Below are positions 1 through 10,499 of a stretch of DNA of 64,000 bases, piece after piece. Positions within the stretch are counted from its first letter, which is position 1; each line of letters opens with the position of its first letter. The DNA comes from Bolinopsis microptera. Taxonomy: Eukaryota > Ctenophora > Tentaculata > Lobata > Bolinopsidae. A program made the position numbers and the translations under genes. The notes below the pieces were generated by a model. The model saw only the letters and a list, made by a program, of their open reading frames with translations, was not told the DNA's origin and did no database searches. The stretch spans positions 13,190,303 through 13,254,302 of the forward strand of contig NC_087075.1 in NCBI RefSeq assembly GCF_026151205.1, written 5' to 3'.

Positions 1-713
1 TAGCAGTCTGCTACATCTGTATAGGAGTCATAACAACACGTTCATCCCATGCTGTTAACGTCTACAAAAATGATGCAGCATCCAAAAGGAGGAGGAGAAC
101 TAATAAAAAAATCGCAATTGTTATCTGTACGGATTTTATATGCTGGGTACCTTTCATTGTGATTTGTGTCCTACATTCGTGTGAAGTGCTGGATGCAACA
201 TTTTTATACTCAATGTTCTCCATTGGTATTTTACCTATAAACTCAATGATTAACCCTCTCCTTTATGATGATACCATCGCCAAATACCATACACCCCAAA
301 CATTTAAATCATTTTTTGTTTCTGGAACATCAATAGTGGTGAACCTCTGGAGGCGTGGGAAAGACCATCTTGCGCACTTCGGAAGAGATGTAATTGAACC
401 GACAAACATTGGCCCCGCAAATGATCCTGCACCAACTGATTCAGTAATAGCGGCAGAGCATGCAGCGGAAGAAATAGTTGAAATGAGAAACATTGGCCCC
501 GCAAATGATCCTGTGCCAACTGATTTAGTAAAAACGGCAGAGCATGCAGCGGAAGAAATAGTTGGAATGAAAAACATTGGCCCCACAAATGATCCTGCAC
601 CAACTGATTCAGTAATAGCGGCAGAGCATGCAGCGGAAGAAATAGTTGGAATGAGAAACATTGGCCCCGCAAATGATCCTGTACCAACTGCAGAGATAAC
701 GGATTCTACATAA
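1..713 (+). CDS. LGR/relaxin-receptor-like GPCR, C-terminal part (5' end outside window)
   Basis: A single open frame runs from base 3 to the TAA at 711-713. It encodes the end of TM5, a basic third loop (SKRRRRTNKK), TM6 with TDFICWVPF, TM7 with ILPINSMINPLLY, and a cytoplasmic tail. The TM6 'TDF/LCW-P' and TM7 'LPINS-NP--Y' signatures are those of leucine-rich-repeat GPCRs, closest to the relaxin-receptor (type C) branch; family assignment is by memory of motifs. Such receptors act at the plasma membrane through G proteins. The leucine-rich ectodomain and TM1-4 would lie upstream of the window. From residue ~135 the tail becomes a tandem repeat of a 28-residue unit beginning NIGPANDP. No intron is needed here. 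No clear AATAAA follows the stop. Confidence 0.85.
   Translation, partial: AVCYICIGVITTRSSHAVNVYKNDAASKRRRRTNKKIAIVICTDFICWVPFIVICVLHSCEVLDATFLYSMFSIGILPINSMINPLLYDDTIAKYHTPQTFKSFFVSGTSIVVNLWRRGKDHLAHFGRDVIEPTNIGPANDPAPTDSVIAAEHAAEEIVEMRNIGPANDPVPTDLVKTAEHAAEEIVGMKNIGPTNDPAPTDSVIAAEHAAEEIVGMRNIGPANDPVPTAEITDST
405..713 (+). repeat. 84-bp coding minisatellite in the GPCR tail
   Basis: Units begin at 405, 489, 573 and 657, each with the codons for NIGP(A/T)NDP; the fourth is truncated by the stop codon. Three full units of exactly 84 bp keep the frame. Differences are few and mostly change amino acids (P/V, S/L, A/T), so the array looks recently expanded. Confidence 0.9.
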
Positions 714-1293
714 AAGGCAATAGCTATTTCAATATTTGTAAATAGCTTTTTGTAAATAGATCTTTGTAAATTAATTCAGGGACACATTTCCGAGCGTGCT
801 AAAACACTCTACAGTCGATCTTCGAGATTGTTCTAAAAGGGCCCCCGACGGTTGTAACCAACTTCAATTGATGTATTTTCGGACGCTGATTCCCCACGAC
901 ATATAATAGGGTTAATTGACGATGTCAATTCATGGCAGCTCGGCGCGGCACAGTAGCGCATCTCGCCGATCTAGCCATGTCGCTGTGAGAAGCATTATTG
1001 AGTGCGCGGCGCGGCACAGTAACGCATCGCGCTACAAATAATAGGGTTAAAATGCTCCCCTGACGAGATATTGGCGACAAACTGTCTCGTCGTCTCGATC
1101 ACGTGATATGACCGTATAACTATAAGGAAGTTAGTCTAATTTGTCGTTAGGGTTACGGTTTTAGCATATGTTTTTGATAAGGATTGGGTTAGGGTTGTAG
1201 TTGGGATCAGATTAGAGGAATAGAGGGTTAGGGTTTCGAAAAGTTGTTAGAGGAATAGAGGGTTAGGGTTTCGAAAAGTCGTTCAGAATCAGA
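714..1293. other. intergenic stretch with repeat fragments
   Basis: No gene is recognisable. 791-893 is a dispersed repeat whose reverse-complement copy lies at 42053-42148. A motif with CGGCGCGGCACAGTA occurs twice (near 935 and 1008). 1130-1280 contains degenerate TTAGGG motifs and a 35-bp direct duplication (1212-1244 and 1247-1279). Confidence 0.6.
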
Positions 1294-1301
1294 ACCAGCT
1301 A

Positions 1302-1604
1302 CAGTGGCGTGACTTAGGGCCCCGCAGACCCCGCTGTGCGGGGGGCGCCGTATAAGGGGGGCGCAATTTTCCTGAATTTTAGGCCCTTTCACTGAAAAAA
1401 CGCTTTGTTTGTGTATTTCCCTGCCCAATTTAGCGTTCGGTCGACGCGAAAAATATTTGGGGTACCCTTTTTGCTTAAGGGGCGCAAAAACCTGTAGGGG
1501 GGCGAGAAAAAAAGTACCCGACCTTTTTATTTTTTTTTTTAGGGACACACAAAATTTAAAAGGGCGCTTTTCGTCACTGAGCGGGGGGCAAAGTTACGCC
1601 ACTG
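1302..1604. mobile_element. hAT-type non-autonomous element (MITE), 303 bp
   Basis: The ends are CAGTGGCGTGACTT (1302-1315) and AAGTTACGCCACTG (1591-1604), imperfect inverted repeats starting with the CAGTGGCG typical of many hAT elements. The element is flanked by a perfect 8-bp duplication ACCAGCTA (1294-1301 and 1605-1612), the target-site length of hAT. Open frames inside are short and have no transposase features, so it would depend on an enzyme supplied elsewhere. Confidence 0.88.
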
Positions 1605-1919
1605 ACCAGCTAGAGAACGGGTTAAAAAAGTCACGTGTCAGTCAAGTGTAGAGTGATTAATCATCATCCATACATTTCTGAAAGGGCTTTTAATTAAGTT
1701 AGTTTCAATAAAAACTCGATTGGAGATTTGGCTTACTTAAGTTAACCGAATTTTAAAAGTTTTTCCAGACCCATATTCTATATATATATTAATTACTTCA
1801 TCTTTTTACACGGTATCTCATTATTAGAATTGTGTTTGGGGTCGTGAACGACCCCATAATCATATGTCTAGCAGAGAAATGTAAATTGATTAAATATTTA
1901 AAATACTTTCTGTAATAGA

Positions 1920-3495
1920 GTATCTGGTCAAAACCTGGCACAACTTAGCGAGTTTAGAAGGTTTGAGATGTTATTTGTACTCCCTAGGGTCTCTACTTCA
2001 AAAAAAATTTGGGTGGATAATTTTTTATGTGTCTTTAAACCCGTGACCACGCCCTTTTTAAAGCGTGGGAAAAATTTGACAAAAATTATTGAAATTTGCC
2101 TAGAATATTTGATGGGGGTCTCTAAATGGCTTGTTATGATGCCATCAGTATTACTAGAACATAATAAAATAAAATGTGGGTAAATAAAAGTGGAGTTGCA
2201 CCCTGACCACGCCCATAAACACAATTTTTGGCGGAAAATTCGAAGTTGTCTACTGTAGCAGCAGGGAGGTGTTTAGTTTGTATTTACACTGCTGAATCGA
2301 GTTAAATAGGTTATATAAATCACTAAATTCAATTAATTGAGCATGTTGAGCCATTAGTTCAGCCTTGGGGAACCACGCCCATATTTCATATTAGGCGCAT
2401 ATGTGAGAAATTTTTATCTCAGCTTCTGAAGGCCGTAGAAACTTAATCTTTGGCTTAAAATTACCGCAATATGTAAGTTTATATTGACACTATTAAGGTG
2501 CTGAAGCTCCCCGGGACTCACTTTTGGATAAGAATGAGAAAACCTGACATTTACTGAAGCGCAAGTTACAAACAAACAAGAAAACTACCCTAGCAGCTAG
2601 GTTAAGTGAAGTAAGCACTTCAATGTATACAATTTTACTCGACACAGTGTCCTTCGTAAGGTCTAAATGTCATTCTGAGCTAGAATAATTTGATTTCGGG
2701 TGCCAACTTTTATCAGTAGTCCAACCCTGGCCTAGGTGATAACATTTCTAAATTGCCCTCAGGCGCAAATATATGATTTTTCTATCCATCTCAGCTCCTA
2801 AATATTATAGGACATTCAAGATAACCACAACAGCAGAATGGCCATATTTATATATAAGCTATGAAGCAGTATGGGGTCTATATTGCATAGTTTTTGAGAT
2901 ATTTATTTTTAAAACATGATTTTTAAAGATATCTTGGGCTTAAAAGACATTAACAATACAACAAACGTTCAACACTACCGCATTTATGTAATATCACATC
3001 TCCCGAGCTACTGCATCTCTCAAGCTACTTAAATCTGAAGCTTGATGCATCAACTACCGTCTAACAGCACCATCAGGTCATCATAGAGATCACAGGCAAC
3101 CCGCCGGTCAGCTATCTCTAGCTAAGCTCATTTCAGTACCCGTTGACTATAATATATGCCCACTTTTATGTCAGTACAACCACATCTAGCAAAGTCCAGC
3201 TGAAGCTACTAACAGTTACCTCCAGCCATATCCTATTTTTACTTTTCCCTCCAATTCTAGCTCTTTCCACCGACCTCAATCTCATTTAGGAAACTCCAGC
3301 ACTAGCTAACTGCAGCTCTAGCTATCTTCTGCTATTATCCTTTCCCTCCAATATTAGCTCTTTCCACTGACCTCAATCTCATCAAGCAAATTCTGGCTTT
3401 ACCAACCTTCATTTACCTCCAGGCTCCAACTCTTCCTTGTTGCTGTCCTCTTCAACTAATTGTTACTTCTAGCCTGCTAGCTATCACCAGTATCA
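1920..3495 (+). repeat. left inverted arm of the fold-back element
   Basis: Pairs with 5401-6977 in inverse orientation. Open frames of 98 and 71 codons inside it recur as mirror copies in the right arm and have no recognisable domain. Confidence 0.88.
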
Positions 3496-4261
3496 TCAAA
3501 TCTAGATTTTATAGCAACTTTTTATAGCCACGGATTTGCTTTCCACAATAAAGCAGGGACCCTCTGCTTGAAATGCTCATAAATAAAACATAAATGATAG
3601 CTGTTTTGACTCTCTGTGTTACACAAAATCTCGCATCAACTGATCTTGAAAATTCGCTGACAGATAACAAGCGACCGTGGAGGCGTGGAATTCACTGGTC
3701 ACTGAGAGCACTGACTGGATGCCCTTTAGCAAGAATTCTATATTCTTTCAGACTTTTACTTAAGTCTAGTTATACATTACTTTATCATATTTTATCGAAC
3801 TAAGGTGTAGTATTGCCAGATCCCAGTTCATTTTGTAACGGAGTTTTATATTAACAGGAAACGATGTAACTGTTTGTTTGGGCCCGGACGGTGCCGGTGG
3901 TTCTAATGACCATTTACTAAAATACATAGATACAAAATACAATATAGTATAAATATTATAATCAGAAGTTTTATAAATCCTATCCGTCCAAGTTAAACTT
4001 GAAGGGCGCTACACGCACGACGAAAACTCCCTTTAATGTGAGCTGAAGTAGACTACTAGTAGTAGAGCTAGTAGCGCTTGAAATTGACAGAACTGAAAAC
4101 GAAATCTGACAATTGTCGCGAAAACTGACAGTTTTGTGTGCTCAAAGTGTCGAGAAATACTGACAGTGCAAGACTGGGCACACAAAAGTGAGTTAAAACA
4201 TCCTCCACACAACAAAAACTTGAATACACTAATAATAATCAATTATTAAAAACACACAAGC

Positions 4262-5173
4262 TCATTCTGCAGTCTTATTAGTCTTATCAGTACTCTTTAT
4301 AGCACCGTTTCTGATAAAGTGTAGCTTATCAGGCTGCTCAGTTACCAGTTTTTTCATGTCCCTGACGAGTTCTCTTTGCTTGGCTCTCTGTTCTGGAGAT
4401 CGATCTGGGCTGATAAAAACAGTTTTAAACTTTTCCGTTGCTCGCAGGTTTCTCGATTTAGCGAGAATCTGATTAACAATTGTTGCACTTGCCGCAGTCA
4501 CTTTAACTGGTCTCACAGCCTTGCCAGGTTTGAGCTTTCCGACTCTACTAGCTTCGATTCTGGGTTTCTCTCCGATTGCTGAGAACACTTCACTGACCAC
4601 GGTGCTGAGCTCCTCATTGTCCTGCTCCGATAAACCAAAAATCATCAGATTTTTGTTTCGGTCTTCCTCCTGTACCACAGTTTTCACAGCTTTCTTGATC
4701 ATTTCAGAACTGACAGGCTTCTGAGATTCTGGACAATTCGCCTGTAATACCGAGCTCAAGGATTTGAATTCAGCCTTGACAGACTCTCCGACTGACGATT
4801 TAACTGACGTCTGCAACGATTCCAACTGTTCATTTTTGCAGGCTAGTAGTTCTGACTGCAGCTTAATGATGGTCTCCTGTGTCTCGAACATAAGATGTTT
4901 AACTGAGTTTGAGGCCATCTTGTAGTCCGTGGATACGACACCAGTGAACTCCTCTAAATATCTTAATGCATCGTGCAACAAGTCACACGCAGTGTTCTTG
5001 GTCATCTTCTTCACGCACGAAGGGGATAGTTGCTTCATTGCTGTGATCTCCATCTCGTACATAGCCTTGCTGAGAAGTTCAACTGAGTCACCCCTTAACA
5101 TGTTGATCTCCTTTTCACCATACTCGCTGGGCGGGATGGTCATGGTTGTGTAACACGGTGATACACAAACCAC
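4262..5173 (-). CDS. LINE ORF1p-like nucleic-acid-binding protein, 303 codons
   Basis: An intact frame on the minus strand. Residues ~100-150 are a predicted coiled coil (QETIIKLQSELL and following). Residues ~170-235 resemble the RRM-like domain of L1-type ORF1 proteins, with EEDRNKNLMIFGLSE followed by VRPVKVTAAS and ILAKSRNLR. Residues ~245-290 match the C-terminal module seen in these proteins (VFISPDRSPEQRAKQREL, then HFIRNG). The order coiled coil, RRM, C-terminal domain is that of retroposon ORF1p, an RNA-binding chaperone. No reverse transcriptase follows: the next 1 kb on this strand has only short frames. The start used is at 5173; the Met codon at 5101 could equally be used. It is the only substantial gene between the two inverted arms. 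Confidence 0.7.
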   Translation of the reverse strand: MVCVSPCYTTMTIPPSEYGEKEINMLRGDSVELLSKAMYEMEITAMKQLSPSCVKKMTKNTACDLLHDALRYLEEFTGVVSTDYKMASNSVKHLMFETQETIIKLQSELLACKNEQLESLQTSVKSSVGESVKAEFKSLSSVLQANCPESQKPVSSEMIKKAVKTVVQEEDRNKNLMIFGLSEQDNEELSTVVSEVFSAIGEKPRIEASRVGKLKPGKAVRPVKVTAASATIVNQILAKSRNLRATEKFKTVFISPDRSPEQRAKQRELVRDMKKLVTEQPDKLHFIRNGAIKSTDKTNKTAE

Positions 5174-5400
5174 TGTAGCTGCACGTTACAATCAACAGAG
5201 ATAAGCACTAAGATAAGAGAGTAAGAAAAGAGCAACGTATGCAATTAGTGTAACAGAGTCGATATATTTTAATGTTGCCATGGGGTGGCAAGTCCCCATA
5301 CATCGTGGTCCGGTAGTTTCATTACGTCCTAATATACATTTCAGGAACATTTTAAAAAGAAATTTCCGGTTGAATATCCGGCCAAATCCTGGTGATATGG

Positions 5401-6977
5401 TGATACTGGTGATAGCTAGCAGGCTATAAGCTACAATTAGTTGAAGAGGACAGCAACAAGGAAGAGTTGGAGCCTGGAGGTTAATGAAGGTTGGTAAAGC
5501 CGGAATTTGCTTGATGAGATTGAGGTCAGTGGAAAGAGCTAATATTGGAGGGAAAGGATAATAGCAGAAGATAGCTAGAGCTGCAGTTAGCTAGTGCTGG
5601 AGTTTCCTAAATGAGATTGAGGTCGGTGGAAAGAGCTAGAATTGGAGGGAAAAGTAAAAATAGGATATGGCTGGAGGTAACTGTTAGTAGCTTCAGCTGG
5701 AATTTGCTAGATGTGGTTGTACTGACATAAAAGTGGGCATATATTATAGTCAACGGGTACTGAAATGAGCTTAGCTAGAGATAGCTGACCGGCGGGTTGC
5801 CTGTGATCTCTATGATGACCTGATGGTGCTGTTAGACGGTAGTTGATGCATCAAGCTTCAGATTTAAGTAGCTTGAGAGATGCAGTAGCTCGGGAGATGT
5901 GATATTACATAAATGCGGTAGTGTTGAACGTTTGTTATATTGTTAATGTCTTTTAAGCCCAAGATATCTTTAAAAATCATGTTTTAAAAATAAATATCTC
6001 AAAAACTATGAAATATAGACCCCATACTGCTTCATAGCGTGTATATAAATATGGCCATTCTGCTGTTGTGGTTATCTTGAATGTCCTATAATATTTAGGA
6101 GCTGAGATGGATAGAAAAATCATGTATTTGCGCCTGAGGGCAATTTAGAAATGTTATCACCTAGGCCAGGGTTGGACTACTGATAAAAGTTGGCACCCGA
6201 AATCAAATTATTCTAGCTCAGAATGACATTTAGACCTTACGAAGGACACTGTGTCGAGTAAAATTGTATACATTGAAGTGCTTACTTCACTTAACCTAGC
6301 TGCTAGGGTAGTTTTCTTGTAACTTGCACTTCAGTAAATATCAGTTTTTCTCATTTTTATCCAAAAGTGAGTCCCGGGGAGCTTCAGCACCTTAATAGTG
6401 TCAATATAAACTTACATATTGCGGTAATTTTAAGCCAAAGATTAAGTTTCTACGGCCTTCAGAAGCTGAGATAAAAATTTCTCACATACGCGCCTAATAT
6501 GAAATATGGGCGTGGTTCCCCAAGGCTGAACTAATGGCTCAACATGCTCAATTAATTGAATTTAGTGATTTATATAACCTATTTAACTCGATTCAGCAGT
6601 GTAAATACAAACTAAACACCTCTCTGCTGCTAAAGTAGACAACTTCGAATTTTCCGAATTTTCCGCCAAAAATTGTGTTTATGGGCGTGGTCAGGGTGCA
6701 ACTCCACTTTTATTTACCCACATTTTATTTTATTATGTTCTAGTAATACTGATGGCATCATAACAAGCCATTTAGAGACCCCCATCAAATATTCTAGGCA
6801 AATTTTAATAATTTTGGTCAAACTTTTCCCACGCTTTAAAAAGGGCGTGGTCACGGGTTTAAAGACACATAAAAAATTATCCACCCAAATTTTTTTTGAA
6901 GTAGAGACCCTAGGGAGTACAAATAACATCTCAAACCTTCTAAACTCGCTAAGTTGTGCCAGGTTTTGACCAGATAC
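5401..6977 (-). repeat. right inverted arm of the fold-back element
   Basis: Reverse complement of 1920-3495. A small insertion or duplication near 6655 (repeated AATTTTCCG) distinguishes it from the left arm. Confidence 0.88.
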
Positions 6978-8070
6978 AGGATTACTGGCGCTATTGTTTA
7001 ACTTTCTTCGAGCGATATTTATGGACTATCTCTCCCTCCTACTGAATTTTTTACATTGTTCTGTTTAATTGAAGATAATTTGAAATTGATAGCAAATTAT
7101 ACAATGGAAAAGTATGAGTTTCTTTTATTTGGAGTACATTCCGTGACAAAGTAAACGCCAATTATTACGGCTGAATTTGGATGACAACTTTATTTTATGA
7201 TGTAACTGTCATACAAGAAAATTAAATCTCCACAAGCCACCCACATATGAGCATATGACAGCAAATCATTTACCAAAAATATCTACATTCTTTAAAAATA
7301 AAATTCAAGTTAACATGATCCAGCCCCAAACCAGTCTTTAAAACAAATTTTATACACATTTCAACTCTTCAAGCTTAAAGAATTCAGACATATCTAGTTT
7401 GACACCAGAACTTAGGTATTTTATTGACGGATGTTACTCGTCTAAATTTCTTCGAAGTAGCCTGTAGCGCGCGCCGCTTTCTTCTCGAAATGGCCCGACG
7501 GCAAGTGCTACGAAGTAGCGCGCGCCGGGCCAGACCATTAACAATGGTCAAGTAAAATACGAATTCGATTGTTTAGGGCTCGGGTTAGGGTAAGGGTTAT
7601 ATTATGATTAGCTTCGAGGTTATGGTTAGGATAAGGGTTTATGTAAAACCGTTGTGTACGGCTGCATTCTGCAAAACCATAAAAACCAAAGTCACGTGAA
7701 ATTTTTGGGCGAGCGAATTAGTAAGAGCCTCCTTCAGCAGATAGGTGGACTTTTCGTCCGTAACGTGGTCAAGTAGCCAGACAAATTTAATATCATCCAT
7801 GCAGGGATTGACATTTTCAATAAAAACTATAAACGGCCATTTATAGTTTTGATTGAAAATTTCTTCGGTCGAAATCAAATTACTACATCAACATGAAGGC
7901 AAAAATATTCATGTCAGTCAGACTGTATAACATCTTAACAGCAACAACGTTGACACATGTTTTATGTCTCATATACTTTTTGGCACGAGGGACATGTATA
8001 CCGTGTACCGTGTAGCGTTCTAAAAGTATAACAGTTCGATCTACGATGAAATATCTGGCCGCTCTGTGTT
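6978..8070. other. no gene recognised; GC-rich motif pair and TTAGGG-like tract
   Basis: A GTAGCGCGCGCCG motif occurs twice (near 7467 and 7516) in otherwise AT-rich DNA, followed at 7565-7640 by degenerate TTAGGG/TAAGGG. Nothing else stands out. Confidence 0.4.
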
Positions 8071-8322
8071 AGGGGCCATCTACTTAGGCCGTCCGCTGCA
8101 ATATCTCGGATTTTCAGACGTCCGGATTTTCAACAACTTTTAATAATAATACAAAATAAAATTCGTAATAATACAAATTAAATTCCTTTAAAAATGCAGT
8201 TTTTACTTTATTTTGTTCACCGAATTTTATGTCCGAATTTTTGTTAACCACCAATACCCCTGTCCGAAATTCCTAAACCACCCCTCCCTATTATATGCCG
8301 AACGTCTTAAGTAGTGGCCCCT
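8071..8322. mobile_element. probable MITE, 252 bp
   Basis: Imperfect inverted ends of about 25 bp: AGGGGCCATCTACTTAGG at the left and its near-complement ending GTAGTGGCCCCT at the right. No target duplication is evident, so the exact ends and the class are uncertain. Confidence 0.45.
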
Positions 8323-8676
8323 GACATCTGATTGATTTTATAAGCATATGCTATATCCGGGAGACAATCAAACAGGTGCATAAAATAGAGTTTATGTTCT
8401 ATTACTGAAATACTATGAACTGATTGTAGAAAGTAGAATGTAGTATGTACAATAAAGTAAAAGTTAATACTTGAATACAAAGGAACCCTGATTTTACGCG
8501 GTTTCGGAATGAAAATTGTATCAGCCCAATTAGGGTTGACAGTTTTTACAATTCTGCTTTCGATTATTCAGTGTAGTGCAACAAAGGACCCCTCAAACTC
8601 TCAAACTCAAAGAATGAGTGTTCACTGTAAAATTACTTAGTTTTAAAAAAGGCGGCTGAAATTGAAGTTCTACAAT

Positions 8677-8732
8677 AAATAAGTTTCGCTTTCTTTCTGA
8701 CGTTAAATAAGTTTCGCTTTCTTTCTGACGTT
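8677..8732 (+). repeat. 28-bp perfect direct duplication
   Basis: The unit AAATAAGTTTCGCTTTCTTT plus eight bases occurs twice back to back (8677-8704, 8705-8732). The surrounding 8323-9223 holds no recognisable gene. Confidence 0.8.
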
Positions 8733-9223
8733 GAGTCAGTTCATCCAGCTCATTAGCTGCTCGAATATAATGTATTTATACATTAAATATATATACTATT
8801 CCATTAAAATCTTACATCATGTAAAACACACACATTAACTCACAGTGTTGATATACAAAAAACTTACAATTCGAAATAAATATACCGCCGCCAAAAGATA
8901 AAAATAGAAGTACTAATATGATCGAAGGGATTAACATATTATCTTCGTTATGAAAAAGGAAAATCTAATTATTTTCCTACGCTCCCTACTAGCTATGTTA
9001 TTTCAACTATAACTTATTTAGAAATCTAATCGCATAAAATAATCCTCCAAGACTTGATCCACACGGCCCCTGAGAGATAACATAGTCTGCACACTGCAGT
9101 AGCAAGGTTACAAAACTCAGTCTCTGATCAGCGTCTCTCTTTCTTTCTCTTTCTGAGAGCCCCATTTCCAATTTCATAGAAATAAATAAGTTGGATGAGA
9201 AAATAAAAAGTCTGTTGTAATGA

Positions 9224-10468
9224 TCATATGCTGCTGGGATCCAAAACAGAAGCAACTACAGTGTTTTTGTAATTATTCCAGAGCTTCTGATCCTGAATGT
9301 CTTGTTGGAGTTTATCTTCGGAGGGGAAGGGTCTGATCTGAAATACAGATTGTTAAATAATTGGAGATTTGTTATCTAGTAACTTAGTAAATAGATAGTA
9401 AATACTAAGTAAATAATTAGTAAATACTTAGTAACTGTTTGAGTAGAAGATTCAAAGATAGAAACACAAATTCAGGAGTTAGACGATATTTCAGTTCCTG
9501 CTGCGCTCATTGACTGAAACCAAGGTCACAGTGACACTAAGCTAAATACTAAATGCTTCTTGACTTTAACAGTTATTAAACCTTTTTTAGAATTGTGGCT
9601 CACTTCTATAACTGCATTATATCTGAACTAACCGTGGCTTTGAGCTTTCGAAGATAATTTTCTGTCGCATTTTTGAGGAAGAACTCTTTTGATATCTCGA
9701 TACACTCTGCCCCCAAAGATACTATCCCGCAGGAGATTTCTTCAGAGTACACCAGAGTGGATAATCCCTGAGAAATACAAAATAAATTATTTACTAAATA
9801 TATTATCTAATTTACCGTTTTGTATTATAGTTTTATTTACCGTTTTGATTCGACTGTTGTATGGTTATCAGGCTGGGTAAAGTAATGTTGCAAATTATAA
9901 AATATTTGTTCATTCTTGTAAAATAATAACAAATGTAAAATATTATTATTACATATATGTATAGATTCAAGTAGCTAAAAGTTTTAAAAAACTGTAACAA
10001 ATTTTGCTATAAGTAGTAAGTACTAAGTAGCTAGCTGCTAGAAGTATAGCTTTAAGTAAAGTGACCGACAACTGAACCCAATTGAACCTAGTTCCCACTA
10101 ACCAATCAGCTTAATTGGTTAGGGTTATAGTTATGGTTGGGGTTAGAATTAGGGTTAGGGTTAGAGTAAGGGTTAGGGTTAGGGCTAGAGTTAGGGTTAA
10201 TCTAAATGTCTAAATTGGGTTCAGTTGTCTATAAGTAGTAAGTACTAAGTACTTGAAGTATAGCTATAAGTACTAAGTAGCTAGAAGTATAGCTATATGA
10301 TTAATTTAATTATTACATTATAAATAAAATAATTAAATTAATAGCTATAAGTAAAGATAAACTCACGAAGCTGTCCCCGGCCCCCAGCACACAGACTTGC
10401 AGGAATGTGGGCTGAATAGGGACGTCTTGAAATGTTCCCTCCCCGACGTTCAGTCTACTGATTAGCGG
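9224..10468 (-). CDS. CNBD2: CNBD2-like protein, three C-terminal exons
   Basis: Minus-strand exons 10367-10468, 9633-9767 and 9224-9337 (TGA at 9224-9226) are bounded by AG acceptors and GT donors and join in phase 0. They encode ...FLQVCVLGAGDSF, then GLSTLVYSEEIS...VSLGAECIEISKEFF, then IRPFPSEDKLQQDIQDQ and a stop. This is the second, degenerate cyclic-nucleotide-binding-like fold and the 'P-PSE--L' tail characteristic of CNBD2 (CRIS), a cAMP-binding sperm protein in mammals. Exon lengths 102, 135 and 114 nt agree with phase 0 throughout. Upstream exons are not here; candidates are the Pro-rich exon at 13.7 kb and the CNB-domain exons at 58-62 kb on the same strand. Alternatively this is the end of a separate paralogue. 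Confidence 0.75.
10067..10229. mobile_element. 163-bp MITE enclosing a TTAGGG-like tract
   Basis: Perfect 17-bp inverted ends: GACAACTGAACCCAATT (10067-10083) and AATTGGGTTCAGTTGTC (10213-10229). Between them 10117-10200 is largely degenerate TTAGGG. It lies in an intron between the CNBD2-like exons at 9.7 and 10.4 kb. No target duplication was found. Confidence 0.65.
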
Positions 10469-10499
10469 CTGAAATAAAGGAAATGTTAATTCCCAAATA

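Larger units (their letters stand above)
1920..6977. mobile_element. 5.06-kb fold-back element with ~1.58-kb terminal inverted repeats
   Basis: The left arm 1920-3495 and right arm 5401-6977 are reverse complements along their whole length with few differences; outer ends read GTATCTGGTCAAAACC and its complement, inner ends share the segment ending CACCAGTATCA. Each arm contains an internal ~97-bp duplication (copies near 3246 and 3346, mirrored on the right). The unique centre (3496-5400) holds one sizeable gene, at 4262-5173. A TA dinucleotide sits at both termini (1921-1922 and 6975-6976), compatible with TA target duplication, but flanks show no longer duplication. No transposase was found. 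The superfamily is unknown to me. Confidence 0.85.

Noticed and set aside
263-687. Antisense frames opposite the LGR tail
   Set aside because: They are mirror translations of the 84-bp coding repeat; the sense frame is explained by a receptor.
1928-2224. 98-codon frame, repeated at 6673-6969
   Set aside because: Both copies are in the inverted arms of the fold-back element; no domain and a neutral composition.
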